A stretch of DNA of 64,000 nucleotides, taken from the NCBI RefSeq assembly GCF_000412675.1, contig NC_021505.1, positions 5,202,501-5,266,500 of the forward strand, in the 5' to 3' direction. The DNA comes from Pseudomonas putida NBRC 14164. Its GTDB lineage: Bacteria; Pseudomonadota; Gammaproteobacteria; Pseudomonadales; Pseudomonadaceae. Numbering within the stretch: position 1 is the first letter of the stretch; each line of letters begins with the position of its first letter. The notes beneath the pieces were generated by a model that was not told the origin of the DNA, searched no databases, and saw nothing but the letters and a program-made list of their open reading frames with translations. The translations under genes were made by a program, and so were the position numbers. Of the stretch, positions 27,463 through 35,145 are shown piece after piece.

Positions 27463-28539
27463 ATGATCAATCTTGCCCATCGCCGTGACTATCTGCGGCA
27501 AATCCTTCGTGCAGCGGGTAAGCCTCTCTCCACCGCAGACGTGCACGCGAAGCTGGTTGCATGGGTAGGGCGCCATGGGGATGCTGCTGATGACCAACGT
27601 GATAAAACCACCATCAGGGATTTGAAGGCGCTGGAGGAGCTGAACTACGTTCAGTCGCAAACGGACCCAGAAGATAAACGAGGGTTGCTCTGGTCTGCGG
27701 TGGGCCGAAGCCACTCGCTGGTGCTCTCACCTTCAGACGCCATGTCACTCTGGGCGGTTTTCCAGCATGCCGAACGGTTCGGCCTGCAATCAGCCACCGA
27801 TGAGTTGAAGGGCTTGCGCGACTATACGGAACTGGTGATGCAGGACGGCTCGGTACGCAAGCTGAACTTCACCAAGCGTATTACTTCAGGGACGCGGTTT
27901 ACCCAGCTACAGCCGGGCAAGTACAAAGCCCAACACCTCAAGCAGATACAGATGGCCATCCTCGATAACGAAGCCCTTGAGGTCTGGTACCGCCCGCGTA
28001 ATGCCGACGGGGTCGAGTGTGTCTACCAGCTCAAACCACTGGGCCTGTCCCACCAGGATTCCAATATCTACCTGTCTGCCTATGTCACCGAAGAGCAGTG
28101 GCTGGGTAACGCACCCGCGCCCGACGAGCCACGAGGCAAGTACAGCAGCAACGGGCCCAATACACTGTGCGCGCTGATGCTGCACAGGATTACCAAGGTA
28201 GAGCCGGGCAAGCGGATTATCGACGACCCGGAGGGTTACGACATTCACGCAGACGAAGCCCAGACAGACCTGGTGACCATCCACTCCCCTGCGCAAAAAA
28301 CCCGCCTTCGGCTTAGCCAGAACCTGTACAACCGCCTTGCTGAAAACCCGCTGGATAAAAACCAGAAGCTGCTGCCGGACGGCGACAAATGGCTGCTGAC
28401 CTGCAAGGTTCGCGATACCCAGGGGCTACGGTTGTTCCTGATGGCAAATGCTGCCGACATCGAGGTGCTGGAGCCGCTTGCCTTGCGGGCGCACATTCAT
28501 GAAATGCTTACCCTCGCCCTGAAGACTTACGAACAGTGA
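27463..28539 (+). CDS. WYL-domain transcriptional regulator
   Basis: The 358-residue protein has an N-terminal winged helix (RDYLRQILRAAGKPLSTADV to LKALEELNYVQSQTD). A WYL-type ligand-binding middle follows (LDNEALEVWYRPRNADGVEC, then YQLKPLGLSHQDSNIYLSAY), then a C-terminal WCX-like region. WYL proteins bind nucleic acid or nucleotide ligands and often control defence or stress genes. The frame is open to 27304, but this ATG follows an A-rich stretch and starts the helix domain cleanly. No good ribosome-binding site is visible, so it could be leaderless. It diverges from two unknown genes. Confidence 0.88.
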   Translation: MINLAHRRDYLRQILRAAGKPLSTADVHAKLVAWVGRHGDAADDQRDKTTIRDLKALEELNYVQSQTDPEDKRGLLWSAVGRSHSLVLSPSDAMSLWAVFQHAERFGLQSATDELKGLRDYTELVMQDGSVRKLNFTKRITSGTRFTQLQPGKYKAQHLKQIQMAILDNEALEVWYRPRNADGVECVYQLKPLGLSHQDSNIYLSAYVTEEQWLGNAPAPDEPRGKYSSNGPNTLCALMLHRITKVEPGKRIIDDPEGYDIHADEAQTDLVTIHSPAQKTRLRLSQNLYNRLAENPLDKNQKLLPDGDKWLLTCKVRDTQGLRLFLMANAADIEVLEPLALRAHIHEMLTLALKTYEQ

Positions 28540-28578
28540 ACAACACGGTTCCAAAAGCACCTTCCTCGTGCCGGCAAA

Positions 28579-28821
28579 TCAACGGACCAAGGGACGAACC
28601 ACAACAAACAGTACTACCAGGCCCACAAGCCCAGAAGCAACCAGCCACCCGGTCGAGGCCATTGCCTGGAAAAACCCCGGGAAGAAAGGAACCCTCCCAA
28701 GCTTGACCAGCGCCAGGCAAAGCCATGGCATCAGGAGGATGTAAAGCAGCGGGATATAAACGATCGCCTGAAGCACTAGCGTCAATCCGCCGGCCCAGTC
28801 ATTCCAGTGATGGTTGGACAT
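28579..28821 (-). CDS. Small two-helix membrane protein
   Basis: The 80-residue protein starts MSNHHWNDWAGGLTLVLQAI. It has two or three hydrophobic stretches (VYIPLLYILLMPWLCLALV and TGWLVASGLVGLVVLFVVV). AAGGAAATCACC precedes the ATG. No family is recognised. It is convergent with the WYL regulator gene, with 39 bases between the stop codons. Confidence 0.75.
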   Translation of the reverse strand: MSNHHWNDWAGGLTLVLQAIVYIPLLYILLMPWLCLALVKLGRVPFFPGFFQAMASTGWLVASGLVGLVVLFVVVRPLVR

Positions 28822-28959
28822 GGTGATTTCCTTATCTTGAACGTGACGGGGAATCGTCCGGCTCTTGGTACCCCATACCGCCGTTAGTACACAAGGCATG
28901 ACCCCCATTTACCATGCCTGTAAAAATATCCCCAACCCGCCCCAAAGTGGTCATTTCCA

Positions 28960-29120
28960 GGAGCGGCCTTGTGTCGCGGAAGGGCTGCAAAGCAGCCCAG
29001 GTAATCCATACCTCCGCACCGAACACCGGGTGTACGGCAGTTGCCCTGCTCAACACCTAAAACCTGGCACCATCCCTGTGGGAGCGGGCGAGCCCGCGAA
29101 CACGGGCGCAGCCCGTGCCA
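28960..29120. repeat. Two REP elements in a 370-base gap
   Basis: A single AGGAGCGGCCTTGTGTCGCG element with a GGGCTGC..GCAGCCC hairpin lies at 28960-29000. A CTGTGGGAGCGGGCGAGCCCGCG element with a CGGGCGCAGCCCG hairpin lies at 29076-29120. I see no gene in 28822-29193. Confidence 0.75.
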
Positions 29121-29193
29121 TCCACCGTGATGCCTGCTAAACGGCTAGCCGGCCGCGCACTGCGCAGGAAGCGCCGATCAGCAAAGGCCCAGC

Positions 29194-29421
29194 CTAATCA
29201 GCCGTGGCCTGACCACTCTGCTCCATCACCTTCCCACACTGCTCACTGGCCAATCGACTGATGATCCGGATAGCTTGGTGAATGCCGGCTGTGTTGCGGA
29301 AGCTCAGTTGCGGGTTGTGTTCGCACTCCAGCATTTCGTCATGCTGGACCAGGGCCTCGCCTAGTAGTTCGAGAGTCCAGGCGTAGCTTTGGATGGTAGA
29401 GAGGCGTTCTTGATCAGTCAT
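29194..29421 (-). CDS. Small conserved hypothetical protein behind a structured leader
   Basis: This 75-residue soluble protein starts MTDQERLSTIQSYAWTLELL and has mainly helical character. GGAGGCACGCC precedes the ATG. The start overlaps the stop of an upstream 42-codon frame by four bases. A leader with three hairpins lies upstream. The family is common in Pseudomonas in my memory, but I know no function. No signal peptide or membrane segment is seen. Confidence 0.78.
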   Translation of the reverse strand: MTDQERLSTIQSYAWTLELLGEALVQHDEMLECEHNPQLSFRNTAGIHQAIRIISRLASEQCGKVMEQSGQATAD

Positions 29422-29546
29422 GGCGTGCCTCCGGTTGGGCGGAGACGGAGCTGGATTTGCTGACGGTGAAGTAGCCGGGGACTGTCGAGGTACGACGGTG
29501 GAGAACGAATGCGAGGATCCTGGATGGACTTGAGATGAGCATGCAT
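29418..29546 (-). CDS. Candidate 42-codon leader peptide
   Basis: The frame starts ATG after AAAAGGACCGC and begins MHAHLKSIQDPRIRSPPSYL. It stops with an ATGA overlap on the next gene, the classic arrangement for translational coupling. A second ATG four bases downstream opens a different 42-residue frame ending eight bases into the next gene. Either or neither may be translated; composition does not decide. Confidence 0.35.
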   Translation of the reverse strand: MHAHLKSIQDPRIRSPPSYLDSPRLLHRQQIQLRLRPTGGTP

Positions 29547-29574
29547 GCGGTCCTTTTCGATTGAAGCACCACGC

Positions 29575-29712
29575 TAACCGTCGCCAAACGATTAGGGTGG
29601 CAGCTGTACGCAGGTTGGCGAACCGAGGAAAAGGAACTCGGCAGACCCGAAGGTCTCCCACGCACAGCCGCCATTACACGAAACTGCGGACGCAAAAAAA
29701 GCGCCTGCAATC
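29575..29712 (-). ncRNA. Candidate structured 5' leader RNA with three hairpins
   Basis: Read on the minus strand, the leader shows three consecutive perfect stems. AGACC-TTCG-GGTCT with a UUCG tetraloop is at 29643-29656. CCGAG/CTCGG is at 29623-29641. TCGCCAA/TTGGCGA with a 27-base loop is at 29581-29621. A GCGC plus T7 tract just upstream (29693-29704) could act as an attenuator. I recall similar leaders before small DUF genes in other Pseudomonas (shared TTCGTGTAATGGCGGCTGTG and TGCGTACAGC blocks), which suggests a recurring RNA element. Not tested by covariation. Confidence 0.45.
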
Positions 29713-29948
29713 GTGGTCGGGGGCGTCGATGCGCCTTTTCGGTCGGGTCGCCAAACCCGGTCGCGGAATTGGCCGCGACTGGAGTACGGTATCGCTGCGG
29801 GGGTTGCAATGCAAGGTTCAGGGCTATGCGAATGGCCGCTGAGTGTCGCAGGAAAAGTCAGGGAGCATGGCGTCTGATGTCACGCAGCAGGACCAAGTTC
29901 AGCAGACGGAGATCCTGATGAGAAAAAGCTGCATCAAACCTGCTGAAC

Positions 29949-29962
29949 TGGTGCGGAGACAG
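29949..29962. other. Candidate decayed left attachment site
   Basis: TGGTGCGGAGACAG here equals the 3' end of the tRNA-Thr gene (TGGTGCCGGAGACAG at 36639-36653) except for one missing C, in the same orientation. It lies at the point where composition shifts to AT-rich DNA. An intact attL would be an exact copy. Confidence 0.35.
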
Positions 29963-30216
29963 ACGGACGGTTGTTGGCCGTAAGGGCCCGGTTTTCGCGG
30001 GGCTGGAATTTGGTGGATTTTTTGATGTACCTCATAGGGTATCTATAAATAAATCAGCCACTCATGGCTTTCCGTGGAACCGAATCGGAAATTGCAGAGG
30101 ATTCAGTGAGAACTACGACACCCGCTTCTAATGCTGGGTGAGGACCGGCAGAAAACACCCCTTTGCGATGCAAACAATCAGAACCGCTCGGGGATGTTGA
30201 TGGAGCTAGGAGCGAT

Positions 30217-30444
30217 TCAGTACTGAATCCGATTGAGGTAGATCTTCAGCAGAACTGCTGGGTTGTAAGTCAGGCGACCCGTTGCAGCTGAATCGACGCT
30301 CTCTAAGCCGAGTTCTACCGAATCGAATTCATAGACGAAAATGTCGACTACCCGAACTGGGCTTTCTTCGGCGTTATAATTATGTAGACACTTGAGCAGC
30401 AGTGTGACCTGCGTCCGAGCCTCACCCTCGATGAATCGCTTCAT
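30217..30444 (-). pseudogene. IS1182-like transposase remnant
   Basis: The 75 residues starting MKRFIEGEARTQVTLL, and the block VRVVDIFVYEFDSVELGLES..TGRLTYNPAVLLKIY, match the N-terminal start of IS1182-family transposases as I know them. The rest of the transposase (usually over 400 residues) is absent, and an internal loss shortens KIY(IYGY)LNRIQ. No terminal inverted repeats were found. It marks past insertion at the island's left end. Confidence 0.65.
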
Positions 30445-30642
30445 GATCGTTCCCACCACGATTTAGACGATTAGGAGGCTAGAGAACCGTAGATGTTTTC
30501 ACACAGCCTGGCCCCATAGCAGATAAACGAAAAGAAACCGTTCTTCTGCTCCGTCTTGGAATAGGCTTGGTCGAGCTGCTATTAAGGAGCTATGCTTTGC
30601 AAGGCATTTTGATATCTCAATTAATAAGCATGGATTATCCTG

Positions 30643-30765
30643 ATGAAAATCGTTTCACTCATGATCGCTGCAGTCCTTTCTTTCTCCTCAGTAGCTGCCT
30701 TCACGCACAGCGACGACACACTGACTCAAAGGGATGCCAAAACAGGCGAGCGCCACTGCCACTAA
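30643..30765 (+). pseudogene. Degenerate small secreted YHxH-type protein
   Basis: A 40-codon frame has a signal-like start (MKIVSLMIAAVLSFSSVAAF) and ends KTGERHCH, the usual tail of small secreted proteins with a GGTDSxGCH..KTGxYHCH pattern. The missing middle, HTDSKGC, is present in the next frame over the same bases. Frame shifts therefore seem to have broken the gene, unless the 40-residue product is a divergent functional version. No clear ribosome-binding site. Confidence 0.45.
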
Positions 30766-30979
30766 GATAATCTCCAGCACCTTGAGCGCTGGTGCTCTTG
30801 ACTTCTAAATACGCCGACCGCAGATAAACAGTCAACGACTAAAGCGACTTGCGGATACACGTCGTAATTTCTATCGTAAAAATATGGAATCACGCCTGAG
30901 CGTAGATTATTATACGACAAAGCCAACCATAACACCTTGACGACGACCATTACTCACTAATCTTAATACGGAGAGTAGC

Positions 30980-31267
30980 ATGAAAATGATTTCATACTGG
31001 AAAAATCACAAAGAAATACATGTCGATAATGGCTTGGTTCTTATTATTGGTTGGTACGATCACAAGAATAAAGATAATGGTGGAAGTAAGGCATTAGGGG
31101 TTCACTGGGGAGATTACCCACATTCCAGGGGGATATTAAGCCCTTGTGTAATACCGAAAGCCACTCGCAGCGCTATTCTTTCCGGGCTGTTGCATCAAGC
31201 CGTTTCCAGTGCAAATCTGAAGTTGGTGGAATCAATCACTGAAGCAATTGAGTTCTTCCATGCCTAG
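30980..31267 (+). CDS. Hypothetical island protein
   Basis: This 95-residue soluble protein starts MKMISYWKNHKEIHVDNGLV. It includes LGVHWGDYPHSRGILSPCVI and ends in a helical segment, ESITEAIEFFHA. GGAGAGTAGC precedes the ATG. Codons are AT-rich compared with the flanking chromosome, which supports acquisition by transfer. No family is recognised. It lies upstream of the B3-like gene on the same strand with a 60-base gap and could be co-transcribed. Confidence 0.7.
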   Translation: MKMISYWKNHKEIHVDNGLVLIIGWYDHKNKDNGGSKALGVHWGDYPHSRGILSPCVIPKATRSAILSGLLHQAVSSANLKLVESITEAIEFFHA

Positions 31268-31327
31268 CCACCCCACTATTGCTTAGTACGTCATTAATTT
31301 AGTAAACGTTTGGCCAAGGAGGAATCC

Positions 31328-31639
31328 ATGCCGTTTCGAGTAATTGAACTGACACAGGGAAATCTAAATAACAACCACCTTTACCTTTCCGGCATCATAG
31401 ATTTATTCCCACCTGAATCCATTGGTGGAGCGAATGCAAGTAAGCTAGGTGTTCAACTAGAGATCCACTGCGGTATTACAGGACCGATACTCACTGACAT
31501 TGCAGGTGACAAAAAGATTTTTAGAAAGCGGTCATGGGTGGGGGAATTTTTTCAGTCTCATACCCTGTCTGCTGGAAGCCGGATCATAATTGAAAGAACT
31601 GGGACCAATCGTTACCACATTTTCCCTGCGCGAGGGTAA
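31328..31639 (+). CDS. B3-fold-like DNA-binding protein (putative)
   Basis: The 103-residue protein starts at an ATG with a perfect AAGGAGG site (an upstream start at 31310 would lie before that site). The pattern ELTQGNLNNNHLYLSGIIDL..IGGANASKLGV, then IFRKRSWVGEFFQSHTLSAG and SRIIIERT, fits the B3/EcoRII-N pseudobarrel, where W..FF..H.L..G is a hallmark. B3 domains read specific DNA, and in bacteria they occur in restriction enzymes. Here the domain stands alone, next to a GIY-YIG-like gene. The fold assignment is by eye. Confidence 0.6.
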   Translation: MPFRVIELTQGNLNNNHLYLSGIIDLFPPESIGGANASKLGVQLEIHCGITGPILTDIAGDKKIFRKRSWVGEFFQSHTLSAGSRIIIERTGTNRYHIFPARG

Positions 31640-31733
31640 TACACAAACAGACCAATCGCGGTAACCAGTGGCTCAAGCCGCCGGGTCGATTCGACCAAGG
31701 GCGTCCAAGATGAACTAGGTGGTAAGCAAAAAT

Positions 31734-32330
31734 ATGATTGCTCTTAAAAAACTTTCCAATATTATTTGGCTGAATAGAAGGACGATAGATTTTGGCTGTG
31801 CCATGTCTTGGGATGAAGACACTTTTTTACAAACTTGGGTGCGCCAGAAGGATGAAAAAGCATGGGCGAACCTACCGGGCTGGTATTGGTTTGAGTCTGA
31901 CCTAACTCTGGAGGAACTTGAATATCTTGAATTGCCTCTATCTCTTCCAAAAAAGGCGACCAAGTTTAATCAGGTGGCACTATTCAATAAAATGCGGCTG
32001 GCACCTTCTGATATATTTAGGCCAAAAGGAGATGAATTGAATGTGGTTTATAGCGGTCAGGAAGGTCGAGTTTTTTCACGCCTCAGGATTCACTTCTCTT
32101 TGACCGAGAAGAATACCGGGACCGGGGCGCTTGGTATTTCTAAGTATCCATTGAGTGACAGGAGATGGCGAGCGAGCTTCTTCCATGAAGGAATGATCGA
32201 TCAAGTCCCAGATATTAAACAAGAAGACCGAAACTCTCTCCGAGTGCTAATTTCGGAGAAGCACAATCGAGATTTACTGGAGACATGTTGGCGCATAGAA
32301 CATGGATGGCCTGCGCTATGCATAAAATAG
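31734..32330 (+). CDS. GIY-YIG-like nuclease (putative)
   Basis: The 198-residue protein starts MIALKKLSNIIWLNRRTIDF, with AGGTGG upstream; a GTG at 31719 is a less likely start. GWYWF near residue 50 and VVYSGQEGRVFSRLRIHFSL in the middle resemble the GIY and YIG halves of the nuclease core with its Rx3H helix. A glutamate follows in LLETCWRIEHGWPALC near the end. That would make it a DNA endonuclease partnered with the B3-like protein 94 bases upstream. The tyrosine pattern is imperfect, so activity is unproven. Confidence 0.55.
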   Translation: MIALKKLSNIIWLNRRTIDFGCAMSWDEDTFLQTWVRQKDEKAWANLPGWYWFESDLTLEELEYLELPLSLPKKATKFNQVALFNKMRLAPSDIFRPKGDELNVVYSGQEGRVFSRLRIHFSLTEKNTGTGALGISKYPLSDRRWRASFFHEGMIDQVPDIKQEDRNSLRVLISEKHNRDLLETCWRIEHGWPALCIK

Positions 32331-32425
32331 TTTAAAATTAAATACGTATTTTACTGAAGGCGGCGAAGCCCATTTTGAAGCAGTAAATGTATACATGCAT
32401 TCTGGGCTTGAGAGTTAGGTGCCTT

Positions 32426-33334
32426 TTAAATTATTTCTACTAATTCCCTTTTCTCCAATTTCAGCTGCTTTCTCCAATAGTTGATAAAGCTGTCGGATGG
32501 GTGGGCACGGCATAGGGTAAACAGCTCTTGGCCAACTGCGGTAAAGTTCACCTGTCCTGTTGAGATAGAAACACTATCCTCTGTCAGGTTTTCTGGCTCG
32601 GATTTCGGAATAATCATCTCCAATTGCTTTCCAAAGTAATTCATTAGTATCGAGTGACAGTCTTCAGGGGTGTCTTGATTAATTTGAGAGTCTACTGATA
32701 CCGCAAAGCCTTCAGATGAATAATGCACAAGCCCCATAGACTCAAGATGCAGAGCTGAACCATAATCTACATCATGATTACGATAATAGCTTTCGCCTAT
32801 GTCCAGTATGAACAACTCGGCACTTTGATCACGCGCCACTGCAAATGAGCAAAATTTTGTAAATAACTCTGCATCGCTGCTTTCGAGAACCGCGAGTGTA
32901 CTAATGGTCTTCTTAGAGTAGCTGGATGTATTCGATGCTTTTTTTGCCAATACTTCTCCCCAAACACGCTGCATTTCTGGCTCGCTAATTGAATCGCAGT
33001 GATTGAAGAAATAGCTCAGCCAGTCTTTACTTATTTCGTCTGGACTTGAATCGTGAGAAAGTGAGCTAATAGCATTCGCGGTGATTCGCTCAATATTGTC
33101 TTGCTTGAACGCTTCTCGTCGTATATGACTTTGTATCGCCCTATGTTCTATTTCAGATAGCTGGAGCCTGCTATTTAAATTAATCAGTTCGGCATGAGCC
33201 TGTGCCTGCGCAAGCTTGATTATTTTTCTCGGCTCATATAACACTCCAATGGCATTTGATATTTTTTCAATTAGTATGCTTGCCGTTTGAGTAAGGCCAC
33301 TTGAATTCGCAAGTAATTTTTCGCTATCGCTCAT
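32426..33334 (-). CDS. DUF2806 domain protein
   Basis: The 302-residue soluble protein starts MSDSEKLLANSSGLTQTASI. It carries the DUF2806 pattern: ISNAIGVLYEPRKIIKLAQAQ, HIRREAFKQDNIERITANAI, DWLSYFFNHCDSISEPEMQRVWGEVLAKKA. The family is found in accessory regions of many bacteria and has no established biochemical role. Codons are AT-rich. It is transcribed toward the GIY-YIG-like gene, so the two are convergent. Confidence 0.78.
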   Translation of the reverse strand: MSDSEKLLANSSGLTQTASILIEKISNAIGVLYEPRKIIKLAQAQAHAELINLNSRLQLSEIEHRAIQSHIRREAFKQDNIERITANAISSLSHDSSPDEISKDWLSYFFNHCDSISEPEMQRVWGEVLAKKASNTSSYSKKTISTLAVLESSDAELFTKFCSFAVARDQSAELFILDIGESYYRNHDVDYGSALHLESMGLVHYSSEGFAVSVDSQINQDTPEDCHSILMNYFGKQLEMIIPKSEPENLTEDSVSISTGQVNFTAVGQELFTLCRAHPSDSFINYWRKQLKLEKRELVEII

Positions 33335-33457
33335 TTCTCGCTCTCGGATGTTATTAAATTTTACGTTCGTGCATTTGGTTGGGTCTGATATCTGCCTTGG
33401 TAATTTGCGGACATCTCGGAATCTGAATTTTCGGATGCGCCTAGACTGCGATGCAAG

Positions 33458-33688
33458 TCAATATTTATGAGAAAAATTTGACTTAACTATACTTGATATA
33501 TAGCTATTGAGTCCACGCCCCGCCACTGCCAGGCGTTGTAGTTCAGCGACCATGATTGGACCGGGGCGTTTACTATCATAAACGTAGGTCCGATAGGTTC
33601 CTGATGCAAACTGAACAGTGATCGCACCTTCGCTCAATTCGTAAGCAACTACGTTTGACTGTCCACTGAGATTTTTGTAACGTTCCAT
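33458..33688 (-). CDS. KTSC-like small protein
   Basis: The 76-residue protein starts MERYKNLSGQSNVVAYELSE. SNVVAYELSEGAITVQFASG followed by TYRTYVYDS and a C-terminal GLNSYISSIVK fits the KTSC fold, whose members are small and of unknown function. The usual K-T-S-C motif itself is changed. GGGTGAAAAC precedes the ATG; an in-frame start at 33721 is less likely. It lies in the island, 123 bases upstream of the DUF2806 gene. Confidence 0.65.
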   Translation of the reverse strand: MERYKNLSGQSNVVAYELSEGAITVQFASGTYRTYVYDSKRPGPIMVAELQRLAVAGRGLNSYISSIVKSNFSHKY

Positions 33689-33774
33689 GTTTTCACCCAA
33701 CAAGAGATGGCAAGTCGCCACCCATCTACTCTAGACCTCATTTTACTTCCAGCCAATACCCAGATTCCGTAATC

Positions 33775-33807
33775 GAGAAGGAGCCCCAAATTTTTGGGCT
33801 TCTCTCT
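33775..33807. terminator. Hairpin in island intergenic region
   Basis: AGAAGGAGCCC and GGGCTTCT nearly pair across a CAAATTTTT loop, upstream of the KTSC-like gene. It could terminate leftward transcription from the broken integrase-domain gene. The remaining 33689-33915 region holds no gene I can support. Confidence 0.4.
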
Positions 33808-33915
33808 GCCCAATTTGATTCCGCTGAAAGCCATAACTAACTGATTTGCTTATACGCATCTACTGGAGAACTCCGGTTCGTAGGATAGCCAACTCCCTGC
33901 TCGGGCTTGGCAATT

Positions 33916-34251
33916 TCACGCACTGATCATTGCGAAGCGCTGCCGTGGTCCTGTTAACACTGGATAGGCGGTTTTGTGCGGTGCTGACGGCGAGGTCACC
34001 GCGCCTAACATGTCGCGCAAGTACGCCGCATAGTCGGTCACCTCCTTCCGATCAATCTGCTGCGCGTCATTGATACCCAGGCTCTGTTCGGAGCGGCACC
34101 ACTTCAAGAATGCCTGCCACCTGTCACAGTGCGCCTTGACCGTGCCGTAGTGACCGCCGCCGAACATGTCTTTCAGCGCCTGCGGCCCGGCGTAGCTCAA
34201 TTGCCTGCCGTAGCCGAAGTTACGACCATCGCGTCTACCCACCAATGCCAT
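33916..34251 (-). pseudogene. Truncated integrase-domain protein of an integrative element
   Basis: About 75 residues from MALVGRRDGRNFGYGRQLSY through YGTVKAHCDRWQAFLKWCRS to QIDRKEVTDYAAYLRDM match, from memory, the N-terminal DNA-binding half of an integrase-domain protein common on Pseudomonas integrative elements. The sequence then turns into unrelated residues and stops. No catalytic domain follows. It is a fragment of a second, older element inside this island. Confidence 0.65.
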
Positions 34252-34673
34252 GCCGGTTACCTCATCTTCCGCTCTCCAATCCTCGCCCCACGTCATCCCG
34301 CCAAGAATGCTGAGTGTTATCAGGGATCAAGGCCCCTGCGACCTGTGGGGATGTCCTCTAACGCGGGACTGGCGGCTCCTTACGTCCGGGAGCAAGGGCA
34401 TCTCATAATCTGGCCTCCTGGACACCGTTACCGGTGGGCGGGTGGAGACTGCATTGGCTGACGAGACCAGTGCCGCGAGATCCTGAGCCAGGTGCAAGCA
34501 GCAATGCGATGACCGGGGCATGCCTGACTGTCAGTCAGGTGCAGTCCATTCCTTGGTCTGCGGCACCATCATCCACATGGCTGTTGCTGGTGACATCGGC
34601 GTTTGTCACGCCGATTGTCACGAGGGGAATTGCCGCAAAGCCATGTGCGATCAGGGCTGCAGCAGTGGTAGAA

Positions 34674-34708
34674 GTGCCCGTCTCTTTCCAGGAGAAAGAG
34701 ACGGGCAC
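34674..34708. repeat. Perfect 15-bp hairpin
   Basis: GTGCCCGTCTCTTTC at 34674-34688 and its exact complement at 34694-34708 flank a five-base loop. No T run follows on either strand. The surrounding 34252-35145 stretch (about 890 bases) holds no gene I can support. It could be a site for a recombination or transfer protein, or a structured RNA. Confidence 0.6.
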
Positions 34709-35064
34709 AGGTTGGGGCAATATTCGGCCAAGCGGATAGGTTGCTGCAGGGCAGCGAGATACGGTGTGTCTGGCGCACAAGGGCCATATGTGTAAGAGCA
34801 TCCATCACCGGGAAGGTGACCGGGCGAGCTGCCGGATGCGAATCGCCCTTGGGGAAAACCACCGCGGGAACGGCGTGACCTTTAAGGTTCTAGTCACCTG
34901 GGGTGCTGTCATCGACAGCGCTTGCACGACCAGTTCTACGCCTGTGGATAAACCCGGTCAAGGATCGAAATTCAGCGCTATTGAGACGAGAAATGCGGTT
35001 ATCCACCGGTGGAATTCCGTGGTAAATCTCGGACAACATCGTGGCGTTTAGCTTTTCAAAGTGA

Positions 35065-35109
35065 GGTCCATCCAAACAGGGCGGCTTTGCAGCCCTGTTT
35101 GGATGGACC
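35065..35109. repeat. Perfect 18-bp hairpin downstream of the integrase
   Basis: GGTCCATCCAAACAGGGC at 35065-35082 and its exact complement at 35092-35109 flank a nine-base loop, 37 bases beyond the integrase stop codon. No T run is present, so it may be a Rho-assisted end, a repeat or a recombinase-related site. Confidence 0.65.
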
Positions 35110-35145
35110 CGCGCGAAAGAGCAGCCAGCTGCCGATCTTGCAGGC

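Noticed and set aside
29561..29842. Plus-strand 93-codon frame opposite the structured leader
   Set aside because: Its basic, low-information sequence follows from the stem-forming bases; no ribosome-binding site fits.
30762..30950. Minus-strand 62-codon frame in the island
   Set aside because: It has no clear ribosome-binding site or family resemblance, and it overlaps the end of the small secreted-protein remnant.
33458..33834. Overlapping 61-codon frame upstream of the KTSC-like gene
   Set aside because: It crosses the intergenic hairpin and has no ribosome-binding site or recognisable features.
34535..34862. Minus-strand frames of 88-97 codons near the 15-bp hairpin
   Set aside because: They run straight through the hairpin, several frames are open at once, and none resembles a known family.
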